Shown here: positions 45,175 to 54,385 of the stretch, piece after piece
Numbering within the stretch: the stretch's first letter is position 1
How the letters are laid out: every line of letters begins with the position of its first letter
Origin: Methylobacterium currus
GTDB taxonomy: Bacteria; Pseudomonadota; Alphaproteobacteria; Rhizobiales; Beijerinckiaceae
NCBI RefSeq assembly: GCF_003058325.1
Contig: NZ_CP028843.1
Location: forward strand, 4,705,001 to 4,769,000
DNA: 64,000 nucleotides
Direction: 5' to 3'
Program-made: the position numbers and the translations under genes
Notes under the pieces: generated by a model
What the model was told of the DNA's origin: nothing
The model's database searches: none
The model's input: only the letters and a program-made list of their open reading frames with translations

Positions 45175-45201
45175 TGGCATCGACGTGTCGATGCCAAGGC
45201 G
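45170..45201. repeat. 15-base inverted repeat
   Basis: CGCCTTGGCATCGAC (45170-45184) and its perfect complement (45187-45201) are separated by GT only. It closes the palindrome cluster. Confidence 0.6.
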
Positions 45202-45590
45202 CGAGGGTATAGGAAGTCGGCGAGAGCGTCCGTGATGGCGCATCGTAGGGCAAGGGCAGGTCACCGGAGGCTGCGGAGGGAGGACCCGGCGATGGGTTCC
45301 ACGGGGCATGACGTGGCAGCGGAGGAGCCTTCGGCGGGTCCGGTGTCTCCCAGCCGGCATCGTGGTGCCCTCGGTCCCAGTCGCTTAGAACGAAGAGTGA
45401 GCACGTCACGGACCGGTTGGTACGGTCAAGGCTGGCAAGCTGACGCTGCTGCGCTGGAGGCTCACTGGTCCTCCTCGCCCGCTGTCGCCGCTACGGACGA
45501 CGCCACAGGGAGAGCGGCACATGTCCGGCGCGTCGCAGAAGTTTATCTCTGCTTCAAGCTCTATCGGCCCCCCACAGGGAGGTGGCATCC

Positions 45591-45761
45591 ATGCTGCTGT
45601 TTGTGTTCGTGACGATTGCCGGCGGTCTCGCGACAGGTGCGGCTATGGTCCCTCTCGGCTTGGTGGCCGCCCTTCTGAGTGCACCACTGGGTGGGAGCTT
45701 CTGCGCAGTGGTGGCGGCTCTGGTCGCTCCGCCGTCTGGCGCTCCAATTGGTCGATTCTGA
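45591..45761 (+). CDS. Small hydrophobic membrane protein, 56 aa
   Basis: A 56-residue frame with a strong ribosome-binding site, AGGGAGGTGG, directly before the ATG. Nearly the whole product is hydrophobic: LLFVFVTIAGGLATGAAMV and VAALLSAPLGG then SFCAVVAALVAPP, compatible with two short membrane spans and a GAPIGRF end. It has no known family. The strong Shine-Dalgarno and uniform hydrophobicity are the support. Confidence 0.5.
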   Translation: MLLFVFVTIAGGLATGAAMVPLGLVAALLSAPLGGSFCAVVAALVAPPSGAPIGRF

Positions 45762-46289
45762 AGCGGTTCCGTCAGCATGGGCAGAGGCTGGGCATGAACC
45801 CTGTCCTCTTCGAAAATGCATTCGAAATCCGTGCTCCGGACGAATGTCTGGCGGAACGGGTGGGATTCAGGCGTTCGGCCCGAGCCTCCTAAGTGACTGA
45901 TGCACATGAAAATCGAGGCGGCGCGCCAGATCGCCGTTGGACGTTTTGTTGCACACAGCCGGCCCCGCCCCCGGCTGCCGTTCTGCAGCATCCGACTTCC
46001 GCTGACGCCCGGCAAGCCCAGCCTGGGGCTGTGAGGTTTCCTCATAGGTAGCGGAATCGATGTCCAGTTCCCGGGCGGAACGCGGTGTGTCACCATCCAA
46101 TGACCAAGAGCGGCCCGGGCGAAATGCCCGTGATTTCGGATCCTCGACGGTCCGGACGGCCGCAGCAGGGAGAGACGCGATGGCATGCACTGGCGCATCT
46201 GCCGCTGTGGACGACACGCAGCGCCCGGCGCGAACCGGCTCCCCGACACCACGCCCCGATTCCCGTCCCCTCCTTCGAGGAATCCCGCC
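45762..46289. other. Intergenic stretch before the TRAP binding protein
   Basis: About 530 bases with no supported gene. A small hairpin (GGGC-GAAAT-GCCC near 46115) is the only structure noticed. It presumably contains the promoter of the next gene. Confidence 0.35.
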
Positions 46290-47297
46290 ATGTCGCGTCC
46301 GACCCGTCGCACCCTCCTCGCCAGCGGGGCCGCCTGCCTCGCCGCTCCGTACGTCGCCCGCGCCGCCGAGCCGGATTTCCGGCTGAAATTCGGCAACATC
46401 GTCTCGGGGGACCACCCGCTCAACGTCGCCATGGGCCGCGTGCGCGACCGCGTCGCGCGCGAGACCGACGGCAAGGTGATCATCGAGCTGTTTCCGAAGA
46501 ACCAGCTCGGTTCGGATGCCGACATGCTGAGCCAGCTGCGCTCGGGCGCCCTCGAGCTCTTCGCCCAGACCGGAGTGCTGATGTCGACGCTGGTGCCGGT
46601 CGCCTCGATCAGCGGCGTCGGCTTCGCCTTCCCGACCTACGACAAGGTCTGGGAGGCCCTCGACGGGCCGCTCGGCCGGCACGTCCGGGGCGCCTTCGAG
46701 AAGGCCAACCTCGTCTGCATGGAGAAATCCTACAACCACGGCTTCCGGCAGACCACCTCGTCCACGAAGCCGATCCGCACGCCGAACGACTTCAACGGCT
46801 TCAAGATCCGGGTACCGCCCTCCCCGCTCTGGACCTCGATGTTCAAGTCCTTCGGGGCGGCGCCGGTCTCCATTCCCTGGGCCGAGACCTACTCGGCGAT
46901 GCAGACGAGGATCGCGGACGGGCTGGAGCAGCCGTTGATCGGGCTGCTCGTCGACAAGATGTACGAGGTGCAGAAGTACTGCTCGCTCACCAACCACATG
47001 TGGGACGGGTTCTGGGTGCTGGCCAACCGCAAGGCTTGGGAGCGCATCCCGCCGAACCTGCGCGATATCCTCGAGCGCAACATCAACGAGGAGGCCCTGG
47101 TGCAGCGGCGCGAGGTCGAGCACATGAACGCGACGCTCCAGTCGAAGCTGCAGACGCTGGGCCTGCAGTTCTTCGAGGTCGAGAACGCCGCCTTCCGGGA
47201 GCGCCTCGTCTCCTCTGGCTTCTACCAGGAATGGCGCAAGCGCTACGGCGACGAGGCCTGGGGGCTGCTCGAAGCGACGACGGGCAAGCTCGGGTGA
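46290..47297 (+). CDS. TRAP transporter substrate-binding protein (DctP family), Tat-exported
   Basis: A 335-residue binding protein. A twin-arginine signal (RPTRRTLLASGAACLAAPYVARA) precedes LKFGNIVSGDHPLNVAMGRVRDRV, VIIELFPKNQLGSDADMLSQLRSGALEL and GFKIRVPPSPLWTSMFKSFGAAPVSIPWAETYSAMQTRIADGLEQP, the classic DctP blocks. The Arg in KIRVPPS is the carboxylate-binding residue of the family, so an organic acid ligand is likely. No DctQ or DctM membrane subunit lies near, so it must use a distant partner or is orphaned. CGAGGA lies before the ATG at 46290. Confidence 0.88.
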   Translation: MSRPTRRTLLASGAACLAAPYVARAAEPDFRLKFGNIVSGDHPLNVAMGRVRDRVARETDGKVIIELFPKNQLGSDADMLSQLRSGALELFAQTGVLMSTLVPVASISGVGFAFPTYDKVWEALDGPLGRHVRGAFEKANLVCMEKSYNHGFRQTTSSTKPIRTPNDFNGFKIRVPPSPLWTSMFKSFGAAPVSIPWAETYSAMQTRIADGLEQPLIGLLVDKMYEVQKYCSLTNHMWDGFWVLANRKAWERIPPNLRDILERNINEEALVQRREVEHMNATLQSKLQTLGLQFFEVENAAFRERLVSSGFYQEWRKRYGDEAWGLLEATTGKLG

Positions 47298-47449
47298 TGG
47301 CGGAGCCGGTCCGCGGGTCTGGCGCCCCCCGGCCCGGCGCGATGCAGGCCGTCGATGCCGGGCGGGCGACCGAGCGGACCGAAGGCCTGGAGCAGTCCTG
47401 AGGCGCCCACCGGCGAACCCGCCCTGCCCTGTCACCCGGAGACCCGAAC

Positions 47450-48307
47450 ATGACCCCGATCGCGAGCCGCTTCGCCGACGTCGACGGCGCGAGCCTGCAC
47501 TACCTCGATGCCGGTGCAGGCGACGTCGTCGTCCTCGTGCACGGCATCCCGCAGACGTCTCACGAGTGGCGCCACATCATGCCGCGCCTCACCGAGCGCT
47601 ACCGGGTGATCGCCCCGGACCTGCGCGGGCTCGGCGACTCCTCGCGGCCAGCCACAGGCTACGACAAGAAGACGCTCGCGCACGACCTCTGGCAACTCGT
47701 GCACGACCACCTCGGCATCGAGCGCTTCTTCGTGGTCGGGCACGACTGGGGCGGACCGGTGGCCTTCTCGCTCGCCGCCCAGCACCGGGAGGCCGTGCGC
47801 CGCCTCGCCATCCTCGACGTGGTCATCCCGGGCGACGGCGCTGATTTCTCGCAGGGCGGCCGACGCTGGCACCATGCCTTCTTCCGCACCCTCGACCTGC
47901 CGGAGGCGCTCTGCGCCGGCCGCGAGGACCTCGTGGTGCGCTGGCTGTTCGACAATTACGGGTACAGGCCGACCGCGATCCCGGAGGCCGACCAGCGCGA
48001 GTACCTGCGCACCTACACGACCTTCGGGGCTTTCCGGGCGATGCTCGCCTTCTATCGCGCCTTGCCCCAGGATGCGGAGGACAACCGGGCGATGCTCGAC
48101 CGCGACGGCAAGCTCACGATGCCGGTGCTGGCGCTCGGCGGCGACAAGAGCTTCGGCCGCGGCCTGGAATGCATCGATTCTCTGCGCCGCGTCGCCGCGG
48201 ACGTGCGCGGTGGCGTCGTGGAGGCGTGCGGGCACTGGATCCCCGAGGAGCGGCCGGATGTCCTGAGCGAGGAACTCCTTCGCTTTTTCGGCGAAGCGAG
48301 CGACTGA
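47450..48307 (+). CDS. Alpha/beta hydrolase (epoxide hydrolase / haloalkane dehalogenase-like)
   Basis: A 285-residue alpha/beta-hydrolase. HGIPQTSHEWRHIMPRL is the oxyanion region with HGxP. The nucleophile is an Asp, D99 in VVGHDWGGPVAF, as in epoxide hydrolases and haloalkane or haloacetate dehalogenases rather than esterases. LALGGDKSFG and VEACGHWIPEERPD carry the acid and the catalytic His. GGAGA stands before the ATG. Residues that bind halide in dehalogenases are not clearly present, so epoxide hydrolase is slightly more likely. It follows the TRAP binding protein by 150 bases. Confidence 0.82.
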   Translation: MTPIASRFADVDGASLHYLDAGAGDVVVLVHGIPQTSHEWRHIMPRLTERYRVIAPDLRGLGDSSRPATGYDKKTLAHDLWQLVHDHLGIERFFVVGHDWGGPVAFSLAAQHREAVRRLAILDVVIPGDGADFSQGGRRWHHAFFRTLDLPEALCAGREDLVVRWLFDNYGYRPTAIPEADQREYLRTYTTFGAFRAMLAFYRALPQDAEDNRAMLDRDGKLTMPVLALGGDKSFGRGLECIDSLRRVAADVRGGVVEACGHWIPEERPDVLSEELLRFFGEASD

Positions 48308-48400
48308 ACTCTCCAGGTGGCGAATCGATCGTCTGGGCAGGGGCGGCCCGGATGTGGCTGCGCCCGCGGTAGTGTCGAAAAGCGGTGACGGTCGCTGACA

Positions 48401-49015
48401 TCATCTGGCGGCTGCACTGACAGCAGGTGCCTCGCTCAACCGCGTCGTGAACCGCGGCGAGCGCATCTCGAACTTCGTCGACCAGGTGCGCTTCCCGACG
48501 AGACCCGCGCGCGCCGGCACCACGGCGCCGCGGCCGAACCGGCTGTTGCAGGTATCCATCGCCGCCATCAGCCTGCCGGACTTCTCCCGGTCGAGCGCGT
48601 CGAACAGCGAGCGGGGCGCCTCGTCGAGCGGCACGAGGTCGGTGGTGACCAGCCCGGCCTTGCTGTAGCGCCAGGGCACGGGCCCCTGCTCCTTCCAGGT
48701 CTTCGCCCTGCCATGGAGCGCCGCCTAAATCAGGTGGCGGCTGTCGTGCGTCGTCTCCGGCAGGTGCACCACTGTCGAGACCGAGCGCATCGGGTCGCCG
48801 CGGTCGTGCTCGCTGGTGTGATGGAAGACCGTGACGGCTGAGACGGCGAGCCCGTCGCGCCGCAGCTTCTCGCCCAGCCGCGTCGCGTGCGCCGCCATCG
48901 CCTGCTCGAGCACCGTCCGCTCGGTGATTCGGAACGAGAACGAGCGGGTGACCGCGCAACCCTCGCGCCGGGCCGGCACGATCTCGAGCGGCAGCGTGCA
49001 TCGACCGGCCGCCGG
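48401..49015 (-). pseudogene. umuC: UmuC (DNA polymerase V) C-terminal remnant
   Basis: The minus strand carries the last third of UmuC. CLPLE-like LPLEIVPARREGCAVTRSFSFRIT and LEQAMAAHATRLGEKLRRDGLAVSAVTVF are the little-finger region, and PWRYSKAGLVTTDLVPLDE with DALDREKSGRLMAAMD, CNSRFGRGAVVPA are the DUF4113 tail. A TAG at 48725-48727 interrupts the frame between these parts, and everything upstream of about 49015 (the polymerase palm and fingers) is missing. It is therefore a decayed fragment. The junction at 49015 is abrupt, pointing to deletion or recombination. Confidence 0.75.
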
Positions 49016-50129
49016 TCAAGGCCGAGCCCTTCGCCTGGATCGCCGCACAGTTCCGGGAACAAGAAAGTCCCGCTCGACGGCTGCCGGCGGGGCTGATGAG
49101 TGGTTCGGGTTTGCCGGTAGAGGGCCTAGATCAAAGTCCAACCAGCTTGGCAGTGCGAAGGGCTGCTGAGAGTGGAAAGCGGAAAGTAGCTCGCAACCCG
49201 CAGGCGGACCTTCTGGTTTGCGCACATCTCGGATATTAGGCGGCTGCCGGCATCTTCGAAGCAGTCATCGGCTCAAGCCGGTACACAGCCATAGCACATG
49301 AAGCCGGCTACGACGACTTCTCCGAGCTGACGACACGTGTGAGTGCAGCGGGCTTGGCGTCTAAGGCTGTGAGAGTCTGAAATTCCAATTTGAGCCTCGG
49401 CTGAGCAGCGGTTCTTAGAGGTTCAGGCGCAATTTTCGAGGGATATAAAGCACGGTGGTAGACCAGAGACACCGCGTACCAGATTGCGGCGCTATCTTAT
49501 CTCAATATCATGATCATTTACTCAGTCAATACGCAGAATTATCAAGATTTTCTCTAATTTTTCTCCTATCGAAGGCCTAATGAAGGTCAGAAATAATTTC
49601 AATGTGGGTCCGACCGCTTTCATCGATTCTGATTAATCTGTAATAGCCTATCACTGATAATTTCGTGACCCGTCCGTGGTTTTCGACTGGATGAATTTTA
49701 GTCTGGTCGCGCATGGTGCGATCTTTTGCAGGATGGCGGGCCACGGACGCCGCCTACCGAGGCGTCGACTGCGCCATTCAAGGATGCCGGAGCCGAAGGT
49801 GGAATACGGCTCGTCATGCGAGGTTTCGACAACCCTGCCCCACCATCGTCCTCCCAGGTCGCAAGCTGAACGTCCTCGGCAGCGCTCGTGCGTTTGGCTT
49901 TGGATCTCATGGCCGAAGTTCTCCGGATCGTGCAGTGCTGTCCCGCAATGACGGAACGAGAGGACCTAGAAGGTGGACCGCGAACGAATTTCGCGCTGCC
50001 TCTCAATGCAAGGCGCCACCATCGCTGATTGTTCTCGACCATGTGGCGTCGGGATAGTAATCTAAATTCCTATCTACCAAGCCCCGCGCGCGCATGGAGT
50101 AGGTCTCGATCTGCAACGTCTCGTCCCCC
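49016..50129. other. AT-richer accessory stretch without a supported gene
   Basis: About 1.1 kb. GC falls sharply between about 49480 and 49680. A 42-residue tail-like frame at roughly 49240-49380 (containing SRYTAIAHEAGYDDFSELTTRV) looks like the end of a decayed gene, family unknown. Frames between 49690 and 50060 look random. No ribosome-binding site or domain was found. Confidence 0.4.
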
Positions 50130-51101
50130 TCAGGCTGCCGGACGAATCTGCTCCGACGCGCGCTCCACAGCGGCGATGACTTGTTCGGGGGCGAGATGAT
50201 GGATCATGTGACCCATGCCGGGAACGACCACGAGCTCGCTGCCGGGCAGGTCGTGGTGGAGCCGCCGCGACTGGCGGTCGACATCGGCGATCTGGTCGTC
50301 CCCACCGGTGATAATCACGACGGGCAACTTGAGATCCCGGTAGTGCCGTTGGAGCTCGACCGTGACGGGCGTCATCATCGCGGCATCTTCCGCTGAGGCG
50401 CGCAGCTGGAGCGGACGCAGCATCATGGCCTTCGGAAAGGTGCGCTCGAAGCGCTCGGGGATTGCGGCCGGCGCGAACAGGCCCTTGATCATAGCTGCCA
50501 GCATGAAGCGTCCGGCCAACGGAGACACCGTGTAGCGCATCAGGTCACCGATGCCGGGGATCGCCACCGGTGACGCGAGGATCACGTCGGCACGCAGCGT
50601 CGGATAGTAGTAGCCGGACGCCAGCACGAGGCTCCGCACGAGCCGCGGCGCCTGAAGCGCAAGGGCGACCGCGACCAGCGCGCCCCATGAGTGGCCGAGG
50701 ACGACGGCCTGCGTGACTCCGAGCTGTTGAAGCGCCTTCTGGAAGAGCGTCGCGTGCGCACGCGGCGTCCAGAGGCCGCGCGGACGATCACTGTAGCCGT
50801 AGCCGGGGCGATCGATGATGATGACTCGGTGGCGCTTGGCGAGATCATCGACGATGCCGCTGACCAGAAAGTCCTGGATCAGGGTGCCGTTGCCGTGGAT
50901 GAGCACCAGCGGCTCGCCCTGCCCACGCTCCAGGTAGTGGAGGCGGACACCGTCGACGGTTATGAACGCGCCGATGGGTGGCGTCTGCCGCTCCGCGCGG
51001 CGGGTCATCGCCGCCGTGTAGAGGGCCGATGCGCCAAGCGCTGCAACTGACCCGAGCAGTGTGGGAACTAGCCAGCGGCCGGTACTGAGCTGTTGCGTCA
51101 T
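50130..51101 (-). CDS. Alpha/beta hydrolase, membrane-anchored
   Basis: A 323-residue hydrolase with an N-terminal membrane segment (about 9-31, LVPTLLGSVAALGASALYTAAM). The core has LVLIHGNGTLIQDF (oxyanion), DRPGYGYSDRP, nucleophile S138 in VVLGHSWGALVAVALA, an acid near GGDDQIAD and the His in VVPGMGHMIHH. It belongs to the Ser-type alpha/beta hydrolases of unknown substrate. CAGGAAAA precedes the ATG at 51099-51101. The composition is nearer to the core genome than the DNA around it. Confidence 0.85.
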   Translation of the reverse strand: MTQQLSTGRWLVPTLLGSVAALGASALYTAAMTRRAERQTPPIGAFITVDGVRLHYLERGQGEPLVLIHGNGTLIQDFLVSGIVDDLAKRHRVIIIDRPGYGYSDRPRGLWTPRAHATLFQKALQQLGVTQAVVLGHSWGALVAVALALQAPRLVRSLVLASGYYYPTLRADVILASPVAIPGIGDLMRYTVSPLAGRFMLAAMIKGLFAPAAIPERFERTFPKAMMLRPLQLRASAEDAAMMTPVTVELQRHYRDLKLPVVIITGGDDQIADVDRQSRRLHHDLPGSELVVVPGMGHMIHHLAPEQVIAAVERASEQIRPAA

Positions 51102-51594
51102 GGCGTTTTCCTGCGTGCAATGGTACTCACCCCGCGATCGGCCGCATCCATCAGGTGCGATGCGATCTATCTGACGTTCGGCTCCTTCACTTTGAACTTC
51201 GTGGCTACAACGACTCGGCAATGCTGAACGTGCTCACAGCCGCGCGACACGATCACGACGAAGGCGATCCCGTTCATCCGAGTTTTGATGGTCTTATGTC
51301 GGTGACGGTGCAGTCACGCTGCTGGCGCGCTCGCTATACTCGAGCACTTCCGGTTATGGGCGCGGCGCCGTATCCTCGCAGCAGACAAGCTTACGGACCA
51401 GCCATCCTGCATTGCGTCGCCATATCCCGAGGGTGCTTCATAGAAAGCCGGTTCGTGCCGCGAGCTCGTAATGTACTTGGGAATATGCGCTTGGCTTTGA
51501 TCTAGCTCAACGACGCGAGGCCCATGAAGCTCATATTGTATGCGATTTCAGCGTCGATCCATTCGTAGGTGGATCGCAAATAAGCGGGCTGATC
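51102..51594. other. Intergenic stretch with an FNR/FixK-like box
   Basis: About 490 bases without a supported gene. It contains the box at 51497-51510 upstream of a small frame. Confidence 0.35.
51497..51510 (+). promoter_or_regulatory. FNR/FixK-like box
   Basis: TTGATCTAGCTCAA matches the FNR/FixK consensus TTGAT-N4-ATCAA at 9 of 10 arm positions. It lies 85 bases upstream of the 58-residue frame at 51595, close enough for regulation of that transcript. Confidence 0.45.
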
Positions 51595-51771
51595 ATGACT
51601 GCGACTATCAAGTCAAATTCATGGATTGAACCCTACCTCGCCAGACTCACCTCTAGCCAGCGCGAAGCCTGGGAGCGCGCTGTGGAGGTCGTCTACGGTG
51701 CAAGACCGACGAGGTGGCAGCCGCCGCGGCGAAATGACGACATCGATCGGGGTCCTACAGAGCCGCCCTAA
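51595..51771 (+). CDS. Small hypothetical protein, 58 aa
   Basis: A 58-residue frame beginning MTATIKSNSWIEPYLARLTSSQREAWERAVEVVYG is amphipathic and has a normal residue mix, unlike nearby random frames. The C-terminus is Arg/Pro-rich. The ribosome-binding site is weak. An FNR/FixK-like box lies upstream. No family is recognised. Confidence 0.35.
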   Translation: MTATIKSNSWIEPYLARLTSSQREAWERAVEVVYGARPTRWQPPRRNDDIDRGPTEPP

Positions 51772-51959
51772 TAAATATCATGCGTTGAGAAGTTATCGTC
51801 AGCCCGGACGTAGCCATTCTGCAGTGTCAGGCTGCCTGAGTCGCAGGCGATGAAGGCTGTAGCTATGGCTCACTCTCTTGTCAGCGTCCGGGCATGCGCA
51901 ATCGAGGCCGTCCGCTCCGCGGGCAAATTTCGACTCGGCCGTTCAAGGGGGAAGATTCT

Positions 51960-52166
51960 ATGCAGAGCGGCAAGGATTTCATCGACACCCTGAGACGTGA
52001 GCACGCCCGCCTCGGCCGGTTAGTCGACGTCATCGATAACGGTCGTTGGTGGACGACGGACATGCCGGGCGGCCGGGCAGTCGCCGATTTGGACAAGCAG
52101 GCAAAGCTCCTCGTGAGCGTCATTGATGAGATTGACCATGTTGTTGGGCGTATCGGCTCCAGTTAA
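51960..52166 (+). CDS. Small hypothetical protein, 68 aa
   Basis: A 68-residue mostly helical frame (FIDTLRREHARLGRLVDVIDNG, AKLLVSVIDEIDHVVGRIG) with a good ribosome-binding site, GGGGGAAGA, before the ATG. Heptad-like leucines and valines suggest a short coiled or two-helix protein. No family is recognised. Confidence 0.45.
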   Translation: MQSGKDFIDTLRREHARLGRLVDVIDNGRWWTTDMPGGRAVADLDKQAKLLVSVIDEIDHVVGRIGSS

Positions 52167-52319
52167 ATGAGAAGCTTTGGTCCCTAGTGCAGTCCTTGTG
52201 TTCGCGGCCGGTGCGCTCAAGTTTTTCTGGTCGAAAATCCGATTGCTGGCCGCGGGACGCGGATCGAGCTCGTGAGTGGGATGAGGTAGGCAAAACACGC
52301 AGAGCCAAACGGAGCAGGG

Positions 52320-52724
52320 ATGGACGCGATAGCTGCTCAATGGGACGCGAGGATCAGAGTTTCGGTCCAAAAGCCTCCGGCATGGATGAGACCCTCCCTT
52401 GATTGGCTCTTGGAGCCGTCGCATCGCTGGTTTAGAGTTCCGACTGCCATCGCGTTATTGATTGGTGGCGTGTTCGCCCCCGTTCCCGTCATCAGCGTTT
52501 GCAGGTTGCCGACCGGGTTTGTGCTGCTCGGTGAGGATCTGCCTTGGCGAAGGAGCCCCGTGGAGCGACGTGCGCAATTCGGCAGGCAGAACCGGCGAAG
52601 ACGGAAATGGCACGAACTTGCGAGGAGGCCGCGCATCGGCGCGACGGGGCCGCTGCCTACTATCGGCAATTCCTTGGGCATCCGGTCGGCAGGCTGCGGT
52701 CGCAACAGAGCGCGACCATGCTGA
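52320..52724 (+). CDS. Small membrane protein with degenerate C-terminus
   Basis: The 134-residue frame starts with GGAGCAGGG ahead of the ATG. Its first 85 residues resemble a conserved Rhizobiales family: EPSHRWFRVPTAIALLIGGVFAPVP then LPTGFVLLGEDLPWRRSPVER, giving two short hydrophobic segments. The family normally ends soon after this point in a basic tail; here an extra 40 residues of Arg-rich sequence follow. This suggests the original stop was lost. Function of the family is unknown. Confidence 0.5.
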   Translation: MDAIAAQWDARIRVSVQKPPAWMRPSLDWLLEPSHRWFRVPTAIALLIGGVFAPVPVISVCRLPTGFVLLGEDLPWRRSPVERRAQFGRQNRRRRKWHELARRPRIGATGPLPTIGNSLGIRSAGCGRNRARPC

Positions 52725-52863
52725 GAAGGCCCGGATCGACGAAATAGCACTGCGTCCCGAGGACATGGCTCGGGGGTGCGGGACCCCAGTGCAGACGCTT
52801 GGCAGCTCATGCGCAGGGTCCCGCGTCCCGACCTGCCCTGACCACCGTGACGAGGAGCCCCTC
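52544..52863 (+). pseudogene. Decayed small gene in two frames
   Basis: One frame gives HRRDGAAAYYRQFLG (about 52640-52680) and another gives AEKARIDEIALRPEDMARGCG (about 52720-52785). Together they look like a small Rhizobiales protein broken by a frameshift; the R-P-x-D-M-A-R part resembles DUF6455-like proteins. It overlaps the tail of the preceding frame. The assignment is tentative. Confidence 0.25.
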
Positions 52864-53343
52864 ATGACAAAGCGCGCGTCGCCCGATACGTCGCCGGCGC
52901 ATTCGCCGCAGAGCGAGGCCGTCGCTTCCTTCGTGGCCTTATCCGACACAATGCCGGAAAAGGCACGCCTCGATGATCAGGGGACTACCTGGGAGGCGCT
53001 GAAGCGGGAGGTCGAGCGGCGAACCCGCGACTTGACCGAGAGCGAGGAGAGCCTGCGCTTCGTACTTCAGGCCGGGCGCCTAGGTTCCTGGAGCCTCGAC
53101 CTCAGGGACATGCGGTTCATCGCGTCCGATACCTTCAAGATTATGCTCGGTCGCAACCCCAACGAACCCCTGGACCGCGCTAAGTTCGAGGCCTCGATTT
53201 ACGAAGATGACCGCGCCCGGCGGCACGAGGCGATCGCGAACTGCATCGCAGGCCATAGCAACTATGATATCGAGTATAGGATCGTGACCCCAGCCGGTGA
53301 GCTGCGCTGGCTCAAGATACGGGGCCGGCCGTCCTACGATCTA

Positions 53344-54385
53344 TAGCATTGCCCGATCAGGCTGAAACGTAGCGGTCTGTCTGGTATCCAGCTGCATTGA
53401 GGTAGTTGCGACACTCCTTTGGGGTGAAGGCAGCAAAGGCTTGGCGGATCGCAGCATGCAGGTCTTCGACCGTGCGCGCGGCTGCGGTGCGCAGCAAGGT
53501 TTTGAGTTTGGCGAAGGCCTGCTCGATCGGGTTGAACTCCGGGCTGTAGGGCGGGAGGTACACCACCCGCGCGCCAGCCGCCGCGATGGCCTCGCGCACG
53601 CCCGTCACCTTGTGGGCCTGAAGGTTGTCGAGGATCACCGTGTCGCCTGGCCGGAGCACCGGGACCAGCGTGTCGGTGACGTAGTCCAGGAAGCGCCGGC
53701 CGTTGGTGGCTCCATCGAAGATGGCTGTCGCCGTCAGGCCGCTCGTACGCAGTGCCGCCGTGACGGTGGTGGTCTTGTAGTGCCCGCACGGCACTGGCAG
53801 GCGACAGCGCTGGCCGCGTGGAGCCCAGCCATAGCGACGCGCCATCCGGGTCGAAGCGGCGGTCTCGTCGATGAACACCAGACGGTCCGGATCGAGGTCG
53901 AGCTGGCCCTCGAACCACGCCTGGCGCGCCTCCGCTACGTCCGGTCGGTCCTGCTCGGCGGCGTGAAGAGCCCCTTTTTACGGGTGATGCGATGGCGGGC
54001 CAGGAAGCGCGACAGGCTGCTGGTGCTGGAGGTGACGCCCTGCTCGGCCAAGGCGTCGCGCAGTTCCGACAGCACGATGTTGCCGCGCTCCTCGCACAGC
54101 CTCAGGATCCGCGGGGCGTGGGCCTCGATGATCTGCGAGCGCTGGTCTCCGCCCATCGGCTTGGGCCGGACGTGGCCGTCCCGGAGATGGCGGGCGTGCC
54201 AGCGGCTGACGCTGGCGGCGCTGACACCGAACCGCTCGCCAGCCTGGCGGCAAGACGCGCCCGCCAGGACAGCGGACACCACACGCTCACGCAGATCGAG
54301 GGACAAGGGTGAGGTCATCGCTGGCTCCTCCACCCAACCAACGCCCAAAACAACTTGGCCGTTGCAGGACGATCGCACAGCGCTC
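53344..54385 (-). mobile_element. IS630-family insertion sequence, 1042 bp
   Basis: TA duplications at 53342-53343 and 54386-54387 bound the element, as IS630/Tc1 elements require. The ends match as imperfect inverted repeats: left AGCATTGCCCGATC and right (complement) AGCGCTGTGCGATC share 10 of 14 bases. The transposase runs on the minus strand in two frames. The element lies within the PAS kinase gene. Confidence 0.88.
53357..54318 (-). CDS. IS630-family transposase (two frames, -1 frameshift)
   Basis: The first frame (54318 to 53935) encodes the helix-turn-helix part: SLDLRERVVSAVLAGASCRQAGERFGVSAASVSRW and SSLSRFLARHRITRKKG. The second (to 53357) encodes the DDE catalytic part: LVFIDETAASTRMARRYGW, TVILDNLQAHK and LPPYSPEFNPIEQAFAKLK. 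The frames join in a run of five A followed by GGGG (complement of 53971-53979), where a -1 shift gives KKGALHAAEQDRPDVAEARQ, the expected family sequence. Programmed frameshifting is normal for this group. All three acidic residues are present, so it may be active. Confidence 0.88.

Larger units (their letters stand above)
44847..45590. other. Gene-poor accessory stretch with palindromes
   Basis: About 740 bases with no supported protein gene; the frames present look random. It holds the palindrome cluster at 45101-45201. The part from 44847 to 44900 is AT-rich. Confidence 0.45.

Noticed and set aside
44165..46289. CRISPR array
   Set aside because: The only repeats are two tandem 15-mers and inverted repeats; there are no regularly spaced direct repeats or cas genes.
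49016..50129. Protein genes in the AT-rich stretch
   Set aside because: Frames are short, lack ribosome-binding sites and show no consistent residue composition.
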